Source: Amoebidium appalachense
Taxonomy: Eukaryota; Ichthyosporea
Assembly: GCA_963693365.1 (NCBI GenBank)
Contig: CAVNZM010000014.1
Location: 6,448,001-6,512,000 of the forward strand
Direction: 5' to 3'
DNA: 64,000 bases
Shown: in pieces, positions 29,577-47,965 of the stretch
Layout of the letters: each line of letters opens with the position of its first letter
Numbering within the stretch: position 1 is the stretch's first letter
Translations under genes and position numbers: made by a program
The notes under the pieces: generated by a model
Databases searched by the model: none
The model's input: only the letters and a program-made list of their open reading frames with translations
What the model was told of the DNA's origin: nothing

Positions 29577-30740
29577 TTTCGAAGGTTCTGCAAAGCATGA
29601 AACTACATCAGAGAGTGGCATATGTATGAATAAGAGGGGGCAGGGGACGGGGGGAGGGAGGGGGGTGGGCTGGGGAGTCCGGGGGGCCGGGGGGGGGGGG
29701 GGGGGGGGGGGGGGCTGTGTAGTTGGTTTCTTCTCCAGTTAACATACGAAGAAGAAACACGTTGAAGTGAGAAGAGACGGTTAAAGAGGGAGAAAGAAAA
29801 GGAAAGGAGGGCCTAATCACGAGTAAGAGCATAGATAAAGAGGGGAGGACGGAATGAAACGAGGAGCGCCAGGGGAAAAGTCCAAACAGCCTTGTGTGCT
29901 TCAAAAAGGCAAAGACTGGCCATGGTATGAAACTTGTGAAGCAACACGCAGACAAGAACAAGACAAAGGGAACGCACGACAGATCAATGACATCAAGTGA
30001 GCGACACATCAGAAATAAAAGAAAATCAAGCAGAAGGGTGGGGTGAGGTGAGGTGATGCATGGGAACGAGAGGAGACGAGGAGGGAGGGGGTAGCGTTAG
30101 GAGCCCAGTGCACTTGAGGAAAAAGGATAAAGTAACGTAAGGTCTAGGTGGTGAGGTTGGCTTCCATAGACAACAACCCTGAAAAAAATGTGCACGTTTC
30201 TAGGTGAATGCCAGCTTGATTCCTTTTTATGCCTAGTTGGATCCACGCGATTTATTACGTAAAACTTGGTTCCAAGTCTGAGGTACCACGTGGGTACACG
30301 AAATATGACCCAAACTACAGCAAGTACTATTCCCTAGAAACAAAAATAGATAAAGGCAGGGCTATCAAAAAATTGTTTACTAGTACCTTTTCTCCCGTCC
30401 TATTTCTGTGTTTTTCTTTAAAAATCACCCTTCGAGAGATTGATTCTAAAGAGAAAAACGAAAATCGGGTCCCGAGCGAGTTGAATTGTGAACTCAGTGT
30501 GCTGACTTGGCACGTTTTCATTGCGCGGATGAAAACAGACCGGCACTTCGGACTCCAGCGCCAACTGTTTTGATTGGCTGAACTCAATTGGTACTTTCCC
30601 GATTGGTCTCCACAGGTGGACTCGCCCGTCGCAAAAGCGAGTGCTGAAGTGTTACAGTAGCAGCGGAGAGTGTGGATTCTCTTTTGAAGCCAGTTTATTT
30701 TTTCTTTCGCTGGGTTTTTATCCTGTTGCCTGATTAAATC
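29577..30740 (-). promoter_or_regulatory. Hsp110 upstream region with CCAAT cluster
   Basis: ATTGG motifs lie at 30573-30577, 30597-30601 and 30602-30606. About 1 kb separates them from the Hsp110 ATG, consistent with a non-coding first exon plus intron, since TTTGCAG lies just upstream of the ATG. A 38-codon frame starting at the ATG near 30739 on the + strand could be divergent but is not supported. The region 29720-30200 otherwise shows nothing recognisable. Confidence 0.45.
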
Positions 30741-31133
30741 ATGGGAAACTCGACGCACACACACAGGCTAAGCTGGGGAAGAGTGTTACGTACAAAAAAT
30801 AGGCGCAGAAAGGCTCGCGCAGCCGCTGTGCGAATGCGCGCGCGCATGCTTTACTGAACGATGCATCAAGTTGGCATCACATCTGCACGTATACAGTACC
30901 GATACAGTACATACCGTACGTGCAATCTCACCATATATATACCATGCGAGATTGAAGTGCAATTGAACAGGTATTATAAATGATGAAAATGTGGATACAA
31001 GTGACTATTCGTATAAGGCTTTCCCTTCAATACAATGCTGGGCGTGAGTTGAAATTTTAAACGTTTGTATTGGGTAAAACTCATCTGTTTGCTTTGCCTC
31101 TACCGCACATGGGGCTGGTAGCTGATAGAGGAG

Positions 31134-31187
31134 CCAATCAGATTTCATATTCTCTTGGACCAATCACATCAAAGGCTCGCTATATAA
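31134..31187 (+). promoter_or_regulatory. Orphan CCAAT/CCAAT/TATA promoter
   Basis: CCAAT at 31134-31138 and 31160-31164 precede TATATAA at 31181-31187, the same layout as the secreted-protein promoter. No recognisable gene follows. The only candidate product close behind is a 41-codon frame at 31291-31416. Confidence 0.6.
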
Positions 31188-31290
31188 GGCTAATTTTGAC
31201 AGTCTGTGACGCAAGCAGTCTTCGAAAAAAAACACCAAAACCAGTCTTCGAAGATCCGGGAAAATTCACTATATTTCTCCTGCTGTACGT

Positions 31291-31416
31291 ATGGATACCA
31301 CCCTCGTAGATAAGTCTGTATGGTGCTCTGATGTTGATATTGCCTGGGAAGTTGTGCAGTGGCGTTGTAATTTTTGTTTCCATCGCCGCTGGTGCCACTT
31401 TGTGCTGAACTTTTAA
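31291..31416 (+). CDS. Small 41-aa open frame behind the orphan promoter
   Basis: The first ATG after the TATA box at 31181 opens a frame of mixed composition (begins MDTTLVDKSVWCSDVD, contains CNFCFHRRWCHF) ending in TAA. Four cysteines and two histidines in 41 residues are notable, but no known family is matched. It could equally be a 5' exon or non-coding RNA sequence. Confidence 0.25.
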   Translation: MDTTLVDKSVWCSDVDIAWEVVQWRCNFCFHRRWCHFVLNF

Positions 31417-31742
31417 TTGCAAGCATATTGATAGGTGTGAGTTTTTATGTCGCGTTTTACCTCTTTCCCTACGGGTGTCTGCTACACTGGCTGGCAATGT
31501 GACCACTTTAGACTTTTTGTTGAATTCTGTTGGTCGTCACATTGAGTATTTATATGATTTTCACACAGTGTTCAGGCATCTCAGTATGCACTTGTTACTG
31601 GATAACTCGTGAAGTTTTTAACGGTCTTCTCAGTATGCCCTGCATACTTGCATATCTTTCCGTCGAATAAATCCAGTCAAAAGAAAAAAGAAAAAAAAAA
31701 TCACTCTCTCCCTCCCTCCCTCCCCTTTCTCAAGCTCTCTCG

Positions 31743-31773
<31 letters not shown>

Positions 31774-32579
31774 CCTTCCCCACACCAACACACACACACA
31801 CCACTCTCCACCCCCTCTGAGCTCCCCTCAACACACACATACACACACCATGATATGCACCGCCGTGCCACCGTACGAGGTGTACATGTGTTGACTACGA
31901 TATAGGACCCCACCACCAACATCACCACGGTTGTCGTTGTTGACCAACACCACCACCATCACCGCCTTACATACCCGGCAACAAACGTGCAAACATCATG
32001 CATAGCAACCCCTTCAACTCAGAGGCTATCTATGCCCTCTGTAGGGTACTTGATATGTGTACATACGTTGGTTATAACTAAAAATTCGCAGAGAATTAAG
32101 TCTGGCTCACATGCAGGGTGTACACGCGTATACGGTATTCCAAAGCTTACACTTTGGATTTATACTAAATAATGTTTGTGCTCAAAGGCTTAGGTGCAGC
32201 ATACCCACAAACCACAATGTGACAGCTGTATACCGTTCCATTCATAACGCATCACGTAGTAAACATGACGCGCATCTTTGGATTCAAAGTCGTATCAACA
32301 AACACATACACTACCTTAACATGTAACATGTAACACCGTTGATGAACTAGCCTGGTTCAAATCTTAACTTACACGGTTCGAGGGGAGGGACAACACTTTC
32401 AAAAACACAAAAATCTACCTTTAAAAAGAAGAGGATATAGAACCCCCCCACCCATATCCTCCTTGCGTGTCGAAAAACGGTGAAGATGCATCAGGCCCCA
32501 ATGATGCACCAAATGCTGTCGTTTCTTTTTCTTTTCCTTTTCTTTCTTTTCGTTTCTTTTATTTTTCTTTTTTTTTTTT

Positions 32580-32610
<31 letters not shown>

Positions 32611-32864
32611 GGGGGGGCTTTCACTCAGAGCCATGTACAGATTCACTATATACATGGGAACTCCCGGTCTTCCACGAATAATGTCAAACATTTCTCTAAG
32701 AGGTGAACTTCAAGCAGAAACGGGTTCGAATTCCTCAGTACATGCACTGCGTTTCACACGTACCCCATTAAGTGCAACGTCTGCAAACACAATTCGCCTG
32801 AAGACCTCCCCCCATGATCTCGCTGCCACGCTCACTCAACTCCTGTGATGATTTCATTAGTCAT

Positions 32865-32898
<34 letters not shown>

Positions 32899-32932
32899 CC
32901 TCCCCTCCCTCCCTCCCCAACACGCACACACA

Positions 32933-33001
<69 letters not shown>

Positions 33002-33770
33002 TCACTCATTCACACATAGACACACCGCCCAACCCACCCAGCCGCTACCACCACCACCAGAACACGTACAAAAAGAGAAGGGGGAGGGGGGGGGGGGGGG
33101 GGAGGGTTCTCTCTCTCTCCCTCCCTCCCTCCCTCCCTCCCTCCCTCCCTCTCTCTCAGGGGGGGGGGTATGTGCTCTCTCCCTCTCTCTCCCCCTCCAT
33201 CCCTCCCTCTCTCTCTCTCTCTCAAGAGGGGGGGGGGGGGGGAGGGAGGGGGGATTCTCTCTCACTCTCTCCCTCTCCCTCCCTCCCTCCCTCCCTCCCT
33301 CCCTCTCTCTCTCTGTGCCTCTCCTCTCATCTCTCTCTCTCTCTCCCCCCCCCCTCTCTCTCCCAACCCCCTCTCCCTCTCACTCTCCCTCTCTCTCTCC
33401 CTCCCTTGCTATCTCTGCATGTGTGAGTCTTTATCACTCTGAATCACCTGTGGGTGTGCACACCCGCACTCGTCTGTACTTGTATACATGTCCGTCTGCA
33501 TATAGGTACCCCATGTGCATTGTTCATGTTGATTAACATGTGTGGGCGAGCGTAGACGCTACTTGCTTTGGTGAATCACTTTCGGCTTTCATTTTCCTTC
33601 TCCTCTCTCCAAACTCTGTGTATGTTTTCCTTCTTCTTCTTCTCCTCCTCCTCCTCCTCCTCCTCCTCCTCCTCCTCTTCTTCTTCTTCTTCTTCTTCTT
33701 CTTCTTCTTCTTTTCTTCCTCTTTGGGGAGGGGGGAGGGGGGGAGGGGGGAGGGGGGGGGGGGGGGGGGG
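31417..33770. repeat. Spacer ending in dense simple sequence
   Basis: 31420-32560 is ordinary AT-rich sequence without recognisable genes. Then come T(n)G(n) at about 32570-32617, C tract at 32866-32895, (CA)n at 32936-33000, (CCCT)n/(CTCT)n interleaved with G tracts at 33100-33420, and a (CTC)n/(CTT)n trinucleotide array at about 33629-33712. Confidence 0.8.
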
Positions 33771-33771
33771 G

Positions 33772-33830
33772 GAGATGCACTATACAGTACGAAATACAGG
33801 CTTACCATACAGGCGTAAAAAATAAAAAAA
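33772..33830 (-). repeat. Dispersed repeat family A, partial copy
   Basis: Only the 3' part of the family is seen: minus-strand TATTTCGTACTGTATAGTGC followed by poly-C, matching TACTTCGTACTTTATGCTGA plus poly-C of copy 1. Confidence 0.5.
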
Positions 33831-33871
33831 AACAGCATGCTGAAAATTGAAGAGGTGGGTGGTGAGGTGCG

Positions 33872-33906
<35 letters not shown>

Positions 33907-33917
33907 GTTGAGCTCAC

Positions 33918-39505
<5,588 letters not shown>

Positions 39506-40343
39506 GGCCACTCTAAGGACAAACTGTACCAAGATCTAAGTATGTTGAAATGTATCCCGGGGAAATGTGCTAAAAATGACTTTATGCTGTAGAATATCGG
39601 GGTGGAAAAGCGATTTTTCTGAGAACCAGCTGCTGCTGCGCCTATTCCTTCACTTTCGAAAAAGCGCACAAAGAAAAAGAAAGGAAGGAAGAAAGAAAGA
39701 AAGTAGGCCTCGAGAAAGAAAAGAAAAAAAAAAAAGAGCCAAATAAAAAAAAACCCCCCTGCACCGGGAGAGAGATTGTGCCACGGTTTTTCAGTGTGAC
39801 TTGGATTGAATGGAACCTCTCTAAGGGAAGCTCGAGAATTTCCCTCTGAGAACCTCGTCAATCGAGAGAGCAATCTAAGGAGGTCAACAGGGTGAGTTGG
39901 ATCTCCTGGGATTTGCGACAACTTGGAAAAATGAAAGCAGCTACCAGAAGGGAAACCAACCATTTATTTGTTTGAATAAAAATGTACGCATAAAATTATT
40001 ATTACTTTCAAAAGAAACCACTCGGCCCAAAAAAAAAAAGAAGAAGAACAAAGAATGAAAAACACGAAGAGTTACTTCGCGGAAGTTGTCACAAGTTGTG
40101 ACAGTCAAAACTTTGTTGATCGACCTGAATCCCCTCTGAGGCTCTCCCTGGAATTTTAAATTCTTCATTTATTCGATTGGCCATTGAGTTATCCGCAGTT
40201 AGTCAGCAACTGTTCATTGGCTGAAATCTCACCACGCTAATGACGTTAATGACAAGTTACGTTCCAGTCTCCCGTGCTCGTGTGTCTGTTGTAAAAGCGA
40301 GCCTGCGCTCTCTCTCTTTTCCTTTCCCCTCTCGACAGTCACC
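39506..40343. promoter_or_regulatory. Shared divergent promoter of the MARCH5-like gene and RPL7
   Basis: The two start codons face away from each other 838 bases apart. ATTGG motifs lie at 40176-40180 and 40216-40220. Just upstream of the RPL7 ATG is a pyrimidine-rich leader (CTCTCTCTCTTTTCCTTTCC, about 40308-40327), which resembles the 5'-TOP motif of translation-machinery mRNAs. No TATA box is evident. Confidence 0.6.
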
Positions 40344-43300
40344 ATGGTTGAGTACGTTTCCTCAGCCCACCCATACGTTCCAAAAACGAATCTAGCAGCG
40401 GAGGGAACGGGGAAGGGAGATGCTGCAAGATGGGAGTGGATGTATTTTTTCCGAACTCGAAGCGATAACCTAGAACGAGAGGGTAGATGGGCGTTATAGG
40501 AGTTGGAACAGGAGGGTGTAAGAAAGGAGAGAGCTTACACAGGGATCCGTGGCTTATCGGCGGCTATCCGGATGAATCCGACACTATTCGAGGTGCACAG
40601 AGACATCTATCTACTTTTTCACAGCTCGTTAGTCGACATATGTTTGTGGCCGGTAGTAATCTTCCGGTTAGAGGCAGGGTATGCCCTGTAATTTTCAGCC
40701 ATCCTCGAGGGCGGATGCATCGATCATCTCATCGGCCGACTTTCCTTGGGTGCTGTGGGTTTTAATTGTATTGCATGGGAGCACTTTTTTTGTGACACCA
40801 ATGCCGTGAGCAAACATCATTCAGCAACACGAATCCTACAGCTATATTTATATACCATAATATATGTAGTCTAGTTGCAGGCCGAAGCATGGTCCTAATT
40901 CGTATGCCCGTGCAGGAAGGTGCCAGCAGTCCCCGCCACTCTGCAGAAGAAGCAGAAGGCGCAGGCCGCCCAGGCCGCCAAGCGCGCCACTGCTCTCGCA
41001 GAGGCCAAGAAGGTGTGTACGTGTGTGTTGGTGTTTCCCTTGCAGGTTTTTCAGGTTCCTGGAGATTCTTCAAAGCGGTCGTGGAACGGGTATGCATGAG
41101 ACGGCGCAGCACGTAGTTGCAGCGGTTGCAGTTCCCCAGATCAGTGCCTTCGGTCGAGATTCATGTTTCGATGTGGAATGTTTTTTTTGGCAGTTCGGCT
41201 TTGTTCTGATTTCGTTTGCCCTCCACCCAACACAAAAACTATACGGGACGTTTGGGTAGCACACACGGCAGTCATCACAAATAATTCTGCTCTAAAGATT
41301 TTTAAACGGTACGTCGGCTACTGCAGAATGGCTGGAATTTTTTGCCTTTTTGGGTGGAGTTTATTTATTTGCCGTAATCGACGACAATCAAGACACGAAC
41401 AAGTGGCTGCTACACTGGTTTCGAGTCCAAGCATCGATCACAACATAGTTTTCCAGAATATAGCCTTTCTTTACATGTGCATTTCGTCGACAGTTTTAAT
41501 GATCTGGACAGCATTGAAGTCACACTTGTTCACCTGTTGCCGATGAAGGCCTGCTTGAGCATCATGCTATTGTTTTTTGGGTGTTCAGCTTTGGTTGCAG
41601 TTCATACTGATGAGAGTGGCTGCACTCTTACTGTTGTGTTGGTGTGGAACTGTGCGTGCACATGCGAGGCTAGGTGACGGGTGGTTGTAAGGTTCATGGG
41701 CACGTATTTTCCTGGCAGTTTCTGAGGGGAGGGAGTCGGGAATGAACTTCGTGGTTGCACGTTGCTTGGCAGGTTAGCTTGGGTACCTGGAAGCAAGTCT
41801 CGTGTTATTCTTTATACCTCTGCTTGGTTGGTTGTTTCGTTCTCTGTATGAACCACAGCCATGTTTTATTCCTTCGGATTCATGGTTTTGAATTTTTTCC
41901 TACGGACACAAACCTGTGGCTTTTTTCGGGTTGCTGCCGCTGCAATGAACCCGCAACCTATCTTCTCCCACCTCCTGCTGGTGTAAAAACGAAGTGGTGG
42001 CTATACATTCTATGCCTTTGGAATACTTTGGGCCTCCTCAAACATTAGGATTCTGTATGGTCTTCGCAAAATCTGCATGGTACTTGTCGATCGTTTATGT
42101 GTACTTGGTACACGGTAACACATTATGAACCCTCTTCCCCCACCCTCCCTGACCGCCCATAGATAGGAACAGACGTTTGGCACACCATAGTTACCACACT
42201 TGTTCGGTGTTGACCGCCCATAGATAAGAACAAAGATTGATGCACTAAACTTAATACACATGTGTGGTCGCTCTGACCTCGGTGTTGATGTTTCACGCAG
42301 GCGAACAAGGTGAAGCGCCGCGTGATCTTCAACAAGGCCAAGACCTACGCCAAGGAGTATGCCGCCAAGGAGCGCTCCGAGGTGCGCCTGCGCCGCCTGT
42401 CCAAGGCGTCCGGCAGCTTCTACGTGCCTGCCGAGGCCAAGCTCGCCTTTGTTGTGCGCATCCGCGGTATTAACGGGGTCAACCCCAAGACTAAGAAGAT
42501 CCTGCAGCTGCTGCGTCTGCGCCAGATCCACAACGGTGTGTTCGTGAAGCTGAACAAGGCCTCCATCAACCTGCTCCGCCGGGTACGTGTGTGTGTGTGT
42601 GCGTGCATGTTTGGGTGGGTGGGTTTATGTGTGGGGTGTGAATAGGTAGGTGCGTGCAGGCATGGTGGGTGTGGTTGGGTGCGTCGGCGTGTGAGTGTAT
42701 GTCAGCAGGTGAGGGTGGGTGTGGGGATGGGTGTGTCGTCTCCTATGTGCAAGTCTGTACGTGAGGATGTGTATATATTTAGGCAGGTGGGGTGGTAGGT
42801 GCTGTTTGTACGGGGGGGGGGGGGGGGGGCTTTGTTAGGGGATTTTGGACGCAAATTTGACGTCGTATTGACATGCCATCGAGGAAACCCGATTTTCATT
42901 ATGCAGGTTACCAGGAGTTGACTAGTCCTCAACTTATCTGCATTTGACGATGTTTTCATTTTATTACAGTGCTACTTACTACTATGATAAAGCCCATTTT
43001 TGGACAGCAACTTTGCATCCGTGCATGCACACACAGGGACACCCGGGCACTATTGTTGCACGAGCACAAACACACGCTCGGTTATGCAAACGCAGACATG
43101 CATCCTAGCACGTGTCTACCTTTAGAGGATTGCACGAGCGCGCACACTTGCACACACCCCTGCCAACGTCGCACACATGTTGCTTGCAGACATACCTGAC
43201 ACAATCCCTCATACACACAGTCATGCGCACACAGGCTTTTTTAAGTACCCCACACGTGCACGCGCGCGCGAATACCCAGAAACGTGCTGGTTCATAAGCT

Positions 43301-44210
43301 TACGCTTTGTGAGCTCACATGCGTACAAATACACATAAACATGTTCTATATAACATGGTTTTTATGTCCTATCTACGCCTTCTGCACACACACGCGCAAC
43401 CATCCCACCCCCTCATGCACGTCGGCTCACACGTGAGTGCGTACATGTGCATGCATACCTACATACGTGCATACATATGTCAACGCATGTGATCTCTCCT
43501 CGGTCCTCTCTCCCTCCCTGCCATCTTTCCTCCTTCGACCGCCTTGCTGTTACACATACGTGCACACACTTGCAGGCATGCTCACCAGCCCCACATGCGC
43601 ACACCAGCAAATCTGCACTCTGCTTTGTATGGTTCGTCTTGAATGTGCACTTTGCTCTGTACTGCATTCCCCCGAGGGTGGGTTCTGCTTATGCTACATA
43701 TCTCACACATTTCTGATGTTGCATACTCGGATGTTGACTGTTTCATTTATCCTGCACTGTGTTTCTCATCGTGTAGTTGTCCGTGCTTCGTATTCGAAAA
43801 CCCCCTGCCTCCCTTTGTTCCTCCCCTCTTTTCTTCACTTTTTTCTGACCGTCCCGTTCGTTCTACAGGTTGAGCCCTACATTGCCTACGGCTACCCCAA
43901 CCTCAAGACTATCCGCGAGCTCGTGTACAAGCGCGGCTACGGCAAGGTCGACAAGAAGCGCACCCGCCTGACAGACAACTCCATCATCGAGGCCGCCCTG
44001 GGCAAGCACGGCATTGTCTGCGTGGAGGACCTCATCCACGAGATTATCACCGTGGGCCCCGCTTTCAAGGAGGCTAACAACTTCCTGTGGCCCTTCAAGC
44101 TGTCTTCCCCCAACGGCGGGTTTGCACGCAAGCGCATTCACTTCATTGAGGGGGGTGACTACGGCAACAGGGAGGACTACATCAACGCCCTGGTGCGCAA
44201 GATGAACTAG
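40344..44210 (+). CDS. RPL7: 60S ribosomal protein L7 (uL30), 242 aa, four exons
   Basis: Structural protein of the large ribosomal subunit. Exons: 40344-40351, 40916-41012, 42301-42582 and 43869-44210, joined in consistent phase with GT..AG introns. The first exon codes only for MVE minus one base. The basic N-terminus [20 protein letters not shown] is followed by the conserved [72 protein letters not shown] and [15 protein letters not shown]. Length is close to the usual 240-250 residues. ATG context is CACCATGG. Codons are strongly C/G-ending, as expected for high expression. AATAAA follows at 44226. No snoRNA with convincing C and D boxes was seen in the introns. Confidence 0.97.
42150..42271 (+). 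repeat. Two-copy 61-bp repeat in RPL7 intron 2
   Basis: TGACCGCCCATAGATARGAA recurs at 42150 and 42211; the remainder of each unit is divergent. Confidence 0.6.
43606..43803 (+). repeat. Dispersed repeat family A, tandem pair in RPL7 intron 3
   Basis: A partial copy (CTGCACTCTGCTTTGTATGG, about 43606-43668) is followed by a long-form copy (GGGTTCTGCTTATGCTACAT to CTGCACTGTGTTTCTCATCG, 43675-43803) ending in C-rich sequence. Here the family is on the + strand, again in the sense orientation of its host gene. Confidence 0.75.
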
Positions 44211-44225
44211 GCTTGCCATGTTTGA

Positions 44226-44231
44226 AATAAA
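44226..44231 (+). terminator. AATAAA polyadenylation signal of RPL7
   Basis: AATAAA begins 15 bases after the RPL7 stop codon. Confidence 0.75.
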
Positions 44232-45651
44232 CGCGGCGCTAAAAAAATCGAAAGGAAAGGTGGTGGTGGTGGGAATGTGTGCGATTGTGCGTGTATGAGA
44301 GGGCATCCCTGGAGGATGTCTGTGTGCTTGTTTTGCTGTGAGAGATGTGGGTGGCACGCTGTGAGTAAAGTCCGGTGTGTGGCCTTTACCGTTCGTGCAC
44401 GAGAACAAGCAATGTTGTAGGGACACATCTTGCGCACACACAGGGGCATGCGCGAGCAGGCGCAACATACGTACGCGCACATACAGGGTCACAGTTGTAC
44501 GCCAATCGTTGCACGTACTCACTTCAAACAATAATGCACATAACTGCATGCACACTCGACCAAACACACATTATCAAACAGTCTGGATCTCTCAGGACCT
44601 CTGCCCCCGCCTCCACCTGTCCTCTTCCCTCTTCCTTTCCCCTTCTCTCCTGTCTTTCTGGACAACACACGTGCATGCATCCATGGTCGGCATGCAACAT
44701 CAACACGCACACCAGGAATGCCAAAGACACACTAAGGCTACTCACACTCAACACATGCTTGTACACGAGCACGCGCGCAAGTGTGTTGTATGATGATTCA
44801 TCGAATCACACAAGACTCAAAACCGGTCCTTGGTCCATTGTGCCGGCCCGAGGAGGTTTTTGTGCGCTTAAGGGGGGGGGGGGGCAAGGGCGGCCTACGC
44901 TGCCATCAATCAGACTAACCTGTGCTGTATACGCGTTGGACAGTGGTTGATCATTACAGTAACTGAATTGCACGCAGCCGTATATAATAGAGACGGCCTT
45001 CTTCACATAACAGTACAATCGGCTACACACTCAAGTGACCCCACGGAGCCTCCCCCACCACCAGGCCCACCCACCCACCCACATCCCGTTTTCCGAATGT
45101 ATACACCTTTTAAATTTCACACACACATGTGCACCCACCAAAACCCAAACCACACACACGCAGCCAGCATGCCCATCCTGCAGACACACCCACAGAACCA
45201 ACCAACCATATAACACTGCGCTAGGCTCCTAGACGACTACACCGCAGCCACACTCCATGTCCAACACCATGTTCTGCTAGTTAGCAACCCACCACCACCA
45301 GTCCCCTCCACCCATCCATATCCCCCGTAGGCCCCACCCACACCACACTACACATGCCACCACTTTAGACGAACCAATGAGAACCCGGGTTTAACGCCTT
45401 TATTACGGTACGTCTTGAGTGGAGGGGAAGCCTGGTGCTACCCACCGCCGTGGCTGGGGTGAAAGTGTGTGCTTAATAGTTAGGATTGTCACAAAAGTGT
45501 TAGCTTAGCTAATAATACCGTAACACCCTAGCTGGAGTACTGTCGATGCTGGATGGAAGACGGTAGTTCCCCCAGAGGGCCGAAAGGGTCTCTCCGGGAC
45601 TAAAAACGGGATATAAAAAAAATAAAAAAAATAAAAAAAATCACACACACA

Positions 45652-45730
<79 letters not shown>

Positions 45731-45772
45731 ACACATAGACGCGGGCGCACACGCACACGCGCGCGCGCACAC

Positions 45773-45816
<44 letters not shown>

Positions 45817-46194
45817 ACACTTGCACACATGTGCTCACATGTAAAAATACACATACTTTTGCACGTACCAGCAGGACGGGATTTGCGCACCTCATGCATG
45901 ATGACTCGTGTACCATCGTGCACCTTGTATTCAAACATAGTACCACACACGCGCTAGGTGTACACACAACCTGCACACACGGACATGCAGATACATTTAC
46001 ACTAGGATTTATGGCAGTCAGCCGTACATGTGTACACGTCACATATGATACACAAATTGTTTCACTCACAGTTTCAAAACATGGCCCGGAGAAAGACAAT
46101 TACTTTCCAGTCACTCGCTCACACATGTGCACTGTTGGCACGTCGCACAAAAATGCACTGTCAAAATGCACTACTGGGCCCGTTGGCGACCACA
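44232..46194. other. Spacer downstream of RPL7
   Basis: No gene is recognised. It holds a short G tract near 44872, family B at about 45528-45640, an adjoining (CA)n at 45641-45728 and a second CA/CG array to about 45812. Confidence 0.7.
45528..45640 (+). repeat. Dispersed repeat family B, copy 1
   Basis: Contains GGAAGACGGTAGTTCC, AGGGCCGAAAGGGTC and CTCCGGGACTAAAAACGGG, then an A-rich tail of TAAAAAAA units running into (CA)n. It aligns with 47858-47965. The A-rich tail suggests the 3' end of a non-LTR element or SINE. Confidence 0.7.
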
Positions 46195-46219
46195 GCATCA
46201 GAACCAACTTGCTGCGAGT

Positions 46220-46552
46220 TGAATTATTTGCAACAACAGAATTATTCTGCAATTGGAGCAAGTTTGATCTGCTGCTGCGAGTAGATAACTCTGTTTTTTG
46301 CAGAAAAATACAGCTCAGAGCGAAACGAATATGCTCAAAGCAGAATAATTCTGCAAAAATCAGAAAGTTTTCTGCTTTTGCTGAATAATTCTACCTTTTG
46401 CAGAAAATTTCTGCTCAGATCAGAATAATTCTGCTTTTGCTGAATAATTCTATCTTTTGCAGAATATTTCTGCACAGAGCAGAATTTGCCGAATAATTCT
46501 GCCTTTTGCAGAATAATTCTTCTTTTTGTTTATTCTGCTGATTCTGGTAATG
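46220..46552. repeat. GCAGAATAATTCTGC near-palindrome repeat cluster
   Basis: About ten near-palindromes of the form GCAGAATWATTCTGC, in units of about 60 bases such as CAGAATAATTCTGCTTTTGC followed by TGAATAATTCTA and CTTTTGCAGAA. No match to known elements is evident. Confidence 0.85.
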
Positions 46553-46628
46553 TGGTTGGGGCCCCCTCGATGTGGTCTGACCCGATCAATTGCAATGGCA
46601 CGTGCCCGCACAAACGCGCGCGCGCGCG

Positions 46629-46745
<117 letters not shown>

Positions 46746-47112
46746 ACACACACACACAGTCACACAGGCAAACACACACACAATCACGCACTTCACTCAC
46801 AAGCCTTCTGACAGGCTGCAGGCGCACACACAGGCGTGCACTCAGAGGGCCTTTTAGTAGTAAAACATTTGTTTCTCTCCCTTCTACATTCTTTCTCACC
46901 CTGGGTTCCGGCGTCCCACCAAATTTCACCCCCCTCCCTCCCCCCCCCCAACGCCCGCCCGCCCGCCGCCACTCTCTCTCTCTCTTTCTTTCTCCACAAC
47001 CCCCCCCCCCCCCCCCCCCCCCACCCACACCCACCTCTCTGACACATCCACGGGCAGGCAGGTACATCCAACACGCGTGCGTGTGCGTGTGGACACGTGC
47101 ACAGACGTCGTA

Positions 47113-47143
<31 letters not shown>

Positions 47144-47458
47144 GCAAGATACGGACCAAATCGTGCACATTGTTGTATCCAACCAGACAACACTGTGCTC
47201 ACACGGACACACAACTGAGAAACACAACACTGGTCCAATAGTAGTGGGCCATAACTGATGATTGAAGAGCTGATCGGACTGAATCTAAAATGTTGTTCAA
47301 CGGTGGGGAAAGGGAGGAGGGGTGCTAGAAGAATAGGGAAAAGAGGTGACGGGGTGGGGGGTGGGGATGGGGGTGGGGGTGGGTGGTTGGGTGGGTGGGG
47401 GGGGGGGGGGGGGGGGGGGGGGGGGATTCACCCACTTTTGCGGTTAATTTGGCGATGC

Positions 47459-47487
47459 TTTTTTTTTTTTTTTTTTTTTCCTGTTTT

Positions 47488-47518
<31 letters not shown>

Positions 47519-47553
47519 GGGAGGGGGGGGGAGGAGGGGGGGGGGGGGGGGGG
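47459..47553. repeat. Compound T(n)G(n) homopolymer
   Basis: T tracts at 47459-47479 and 47487-47497 run directly into G tracts to 47553. Confidence 0.9.
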
Positions 47554-47792
47554 AAAGACCCGGACGTGCAAGTGATAAGCACATGGAGTTCGGAGAGCCT
47601 AGGCAGGGGTGAGGAAGTGAGAAACAGGGCTTCGAGGACTCAGAACCCCGTCCTCCTGGGGAGAGGGGAGAGGGGAGGGGGGGGGGGGGAGGGGGGAGTA
47701 CTCACCCGACTTGCGCCTACCTTCCCCCCTCCTCCCCCTCCCCCTTGCTCCCGTGGCTTTGCGTAGCCGGGATCATATGATCACTCTAACCC

Positions 47793-47830
<38 letters not shown>

Positions 47831-47857
47831 GGTCCACCGCCACCACGACTACCACCA

Positions 47858-47965
47858 TCATTACTGTCGGTGTTGTATGGTAGACGGTAGTTCTCTATCT
47901 CGAGGGCCTGCAAAGGTCCTCCGGGAACAAAACGTAATAAAATAAGGTAAAATAAAAAAACACCA
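47858..47965 (+). repeat. Dispersed repeat family B, copy 2
   Basis: GGTAGACGGTAGTTCTCT, AGGGCCTGCAAAGGTC and CTCCGGGAACAAAACG are followed by an A-rich tail (AATAAAATAAGGTAAAATAA). It matches family B copy 1. Confidence 0.7.

Noticed and set aside
30739-30855. 38-codon frame starting MGNSTHTH
   Set aside because: It is basic and unremarkable, with no homologous feature. The MGNS start alone does not support a myristoylated protein.
32715-32740. GGTTCGAATTCC, a B-box-like sequence
   Set aside because: No A box or cloverleaf could be built upstream.
41530-41740. Possible C/D-box snoRNA in RPL7 intron 2 (CTGATGA near 41608)
   Set aside because: The C box is imperfect and the nearest CTGA is over 100 bases away, with no terminal stem.
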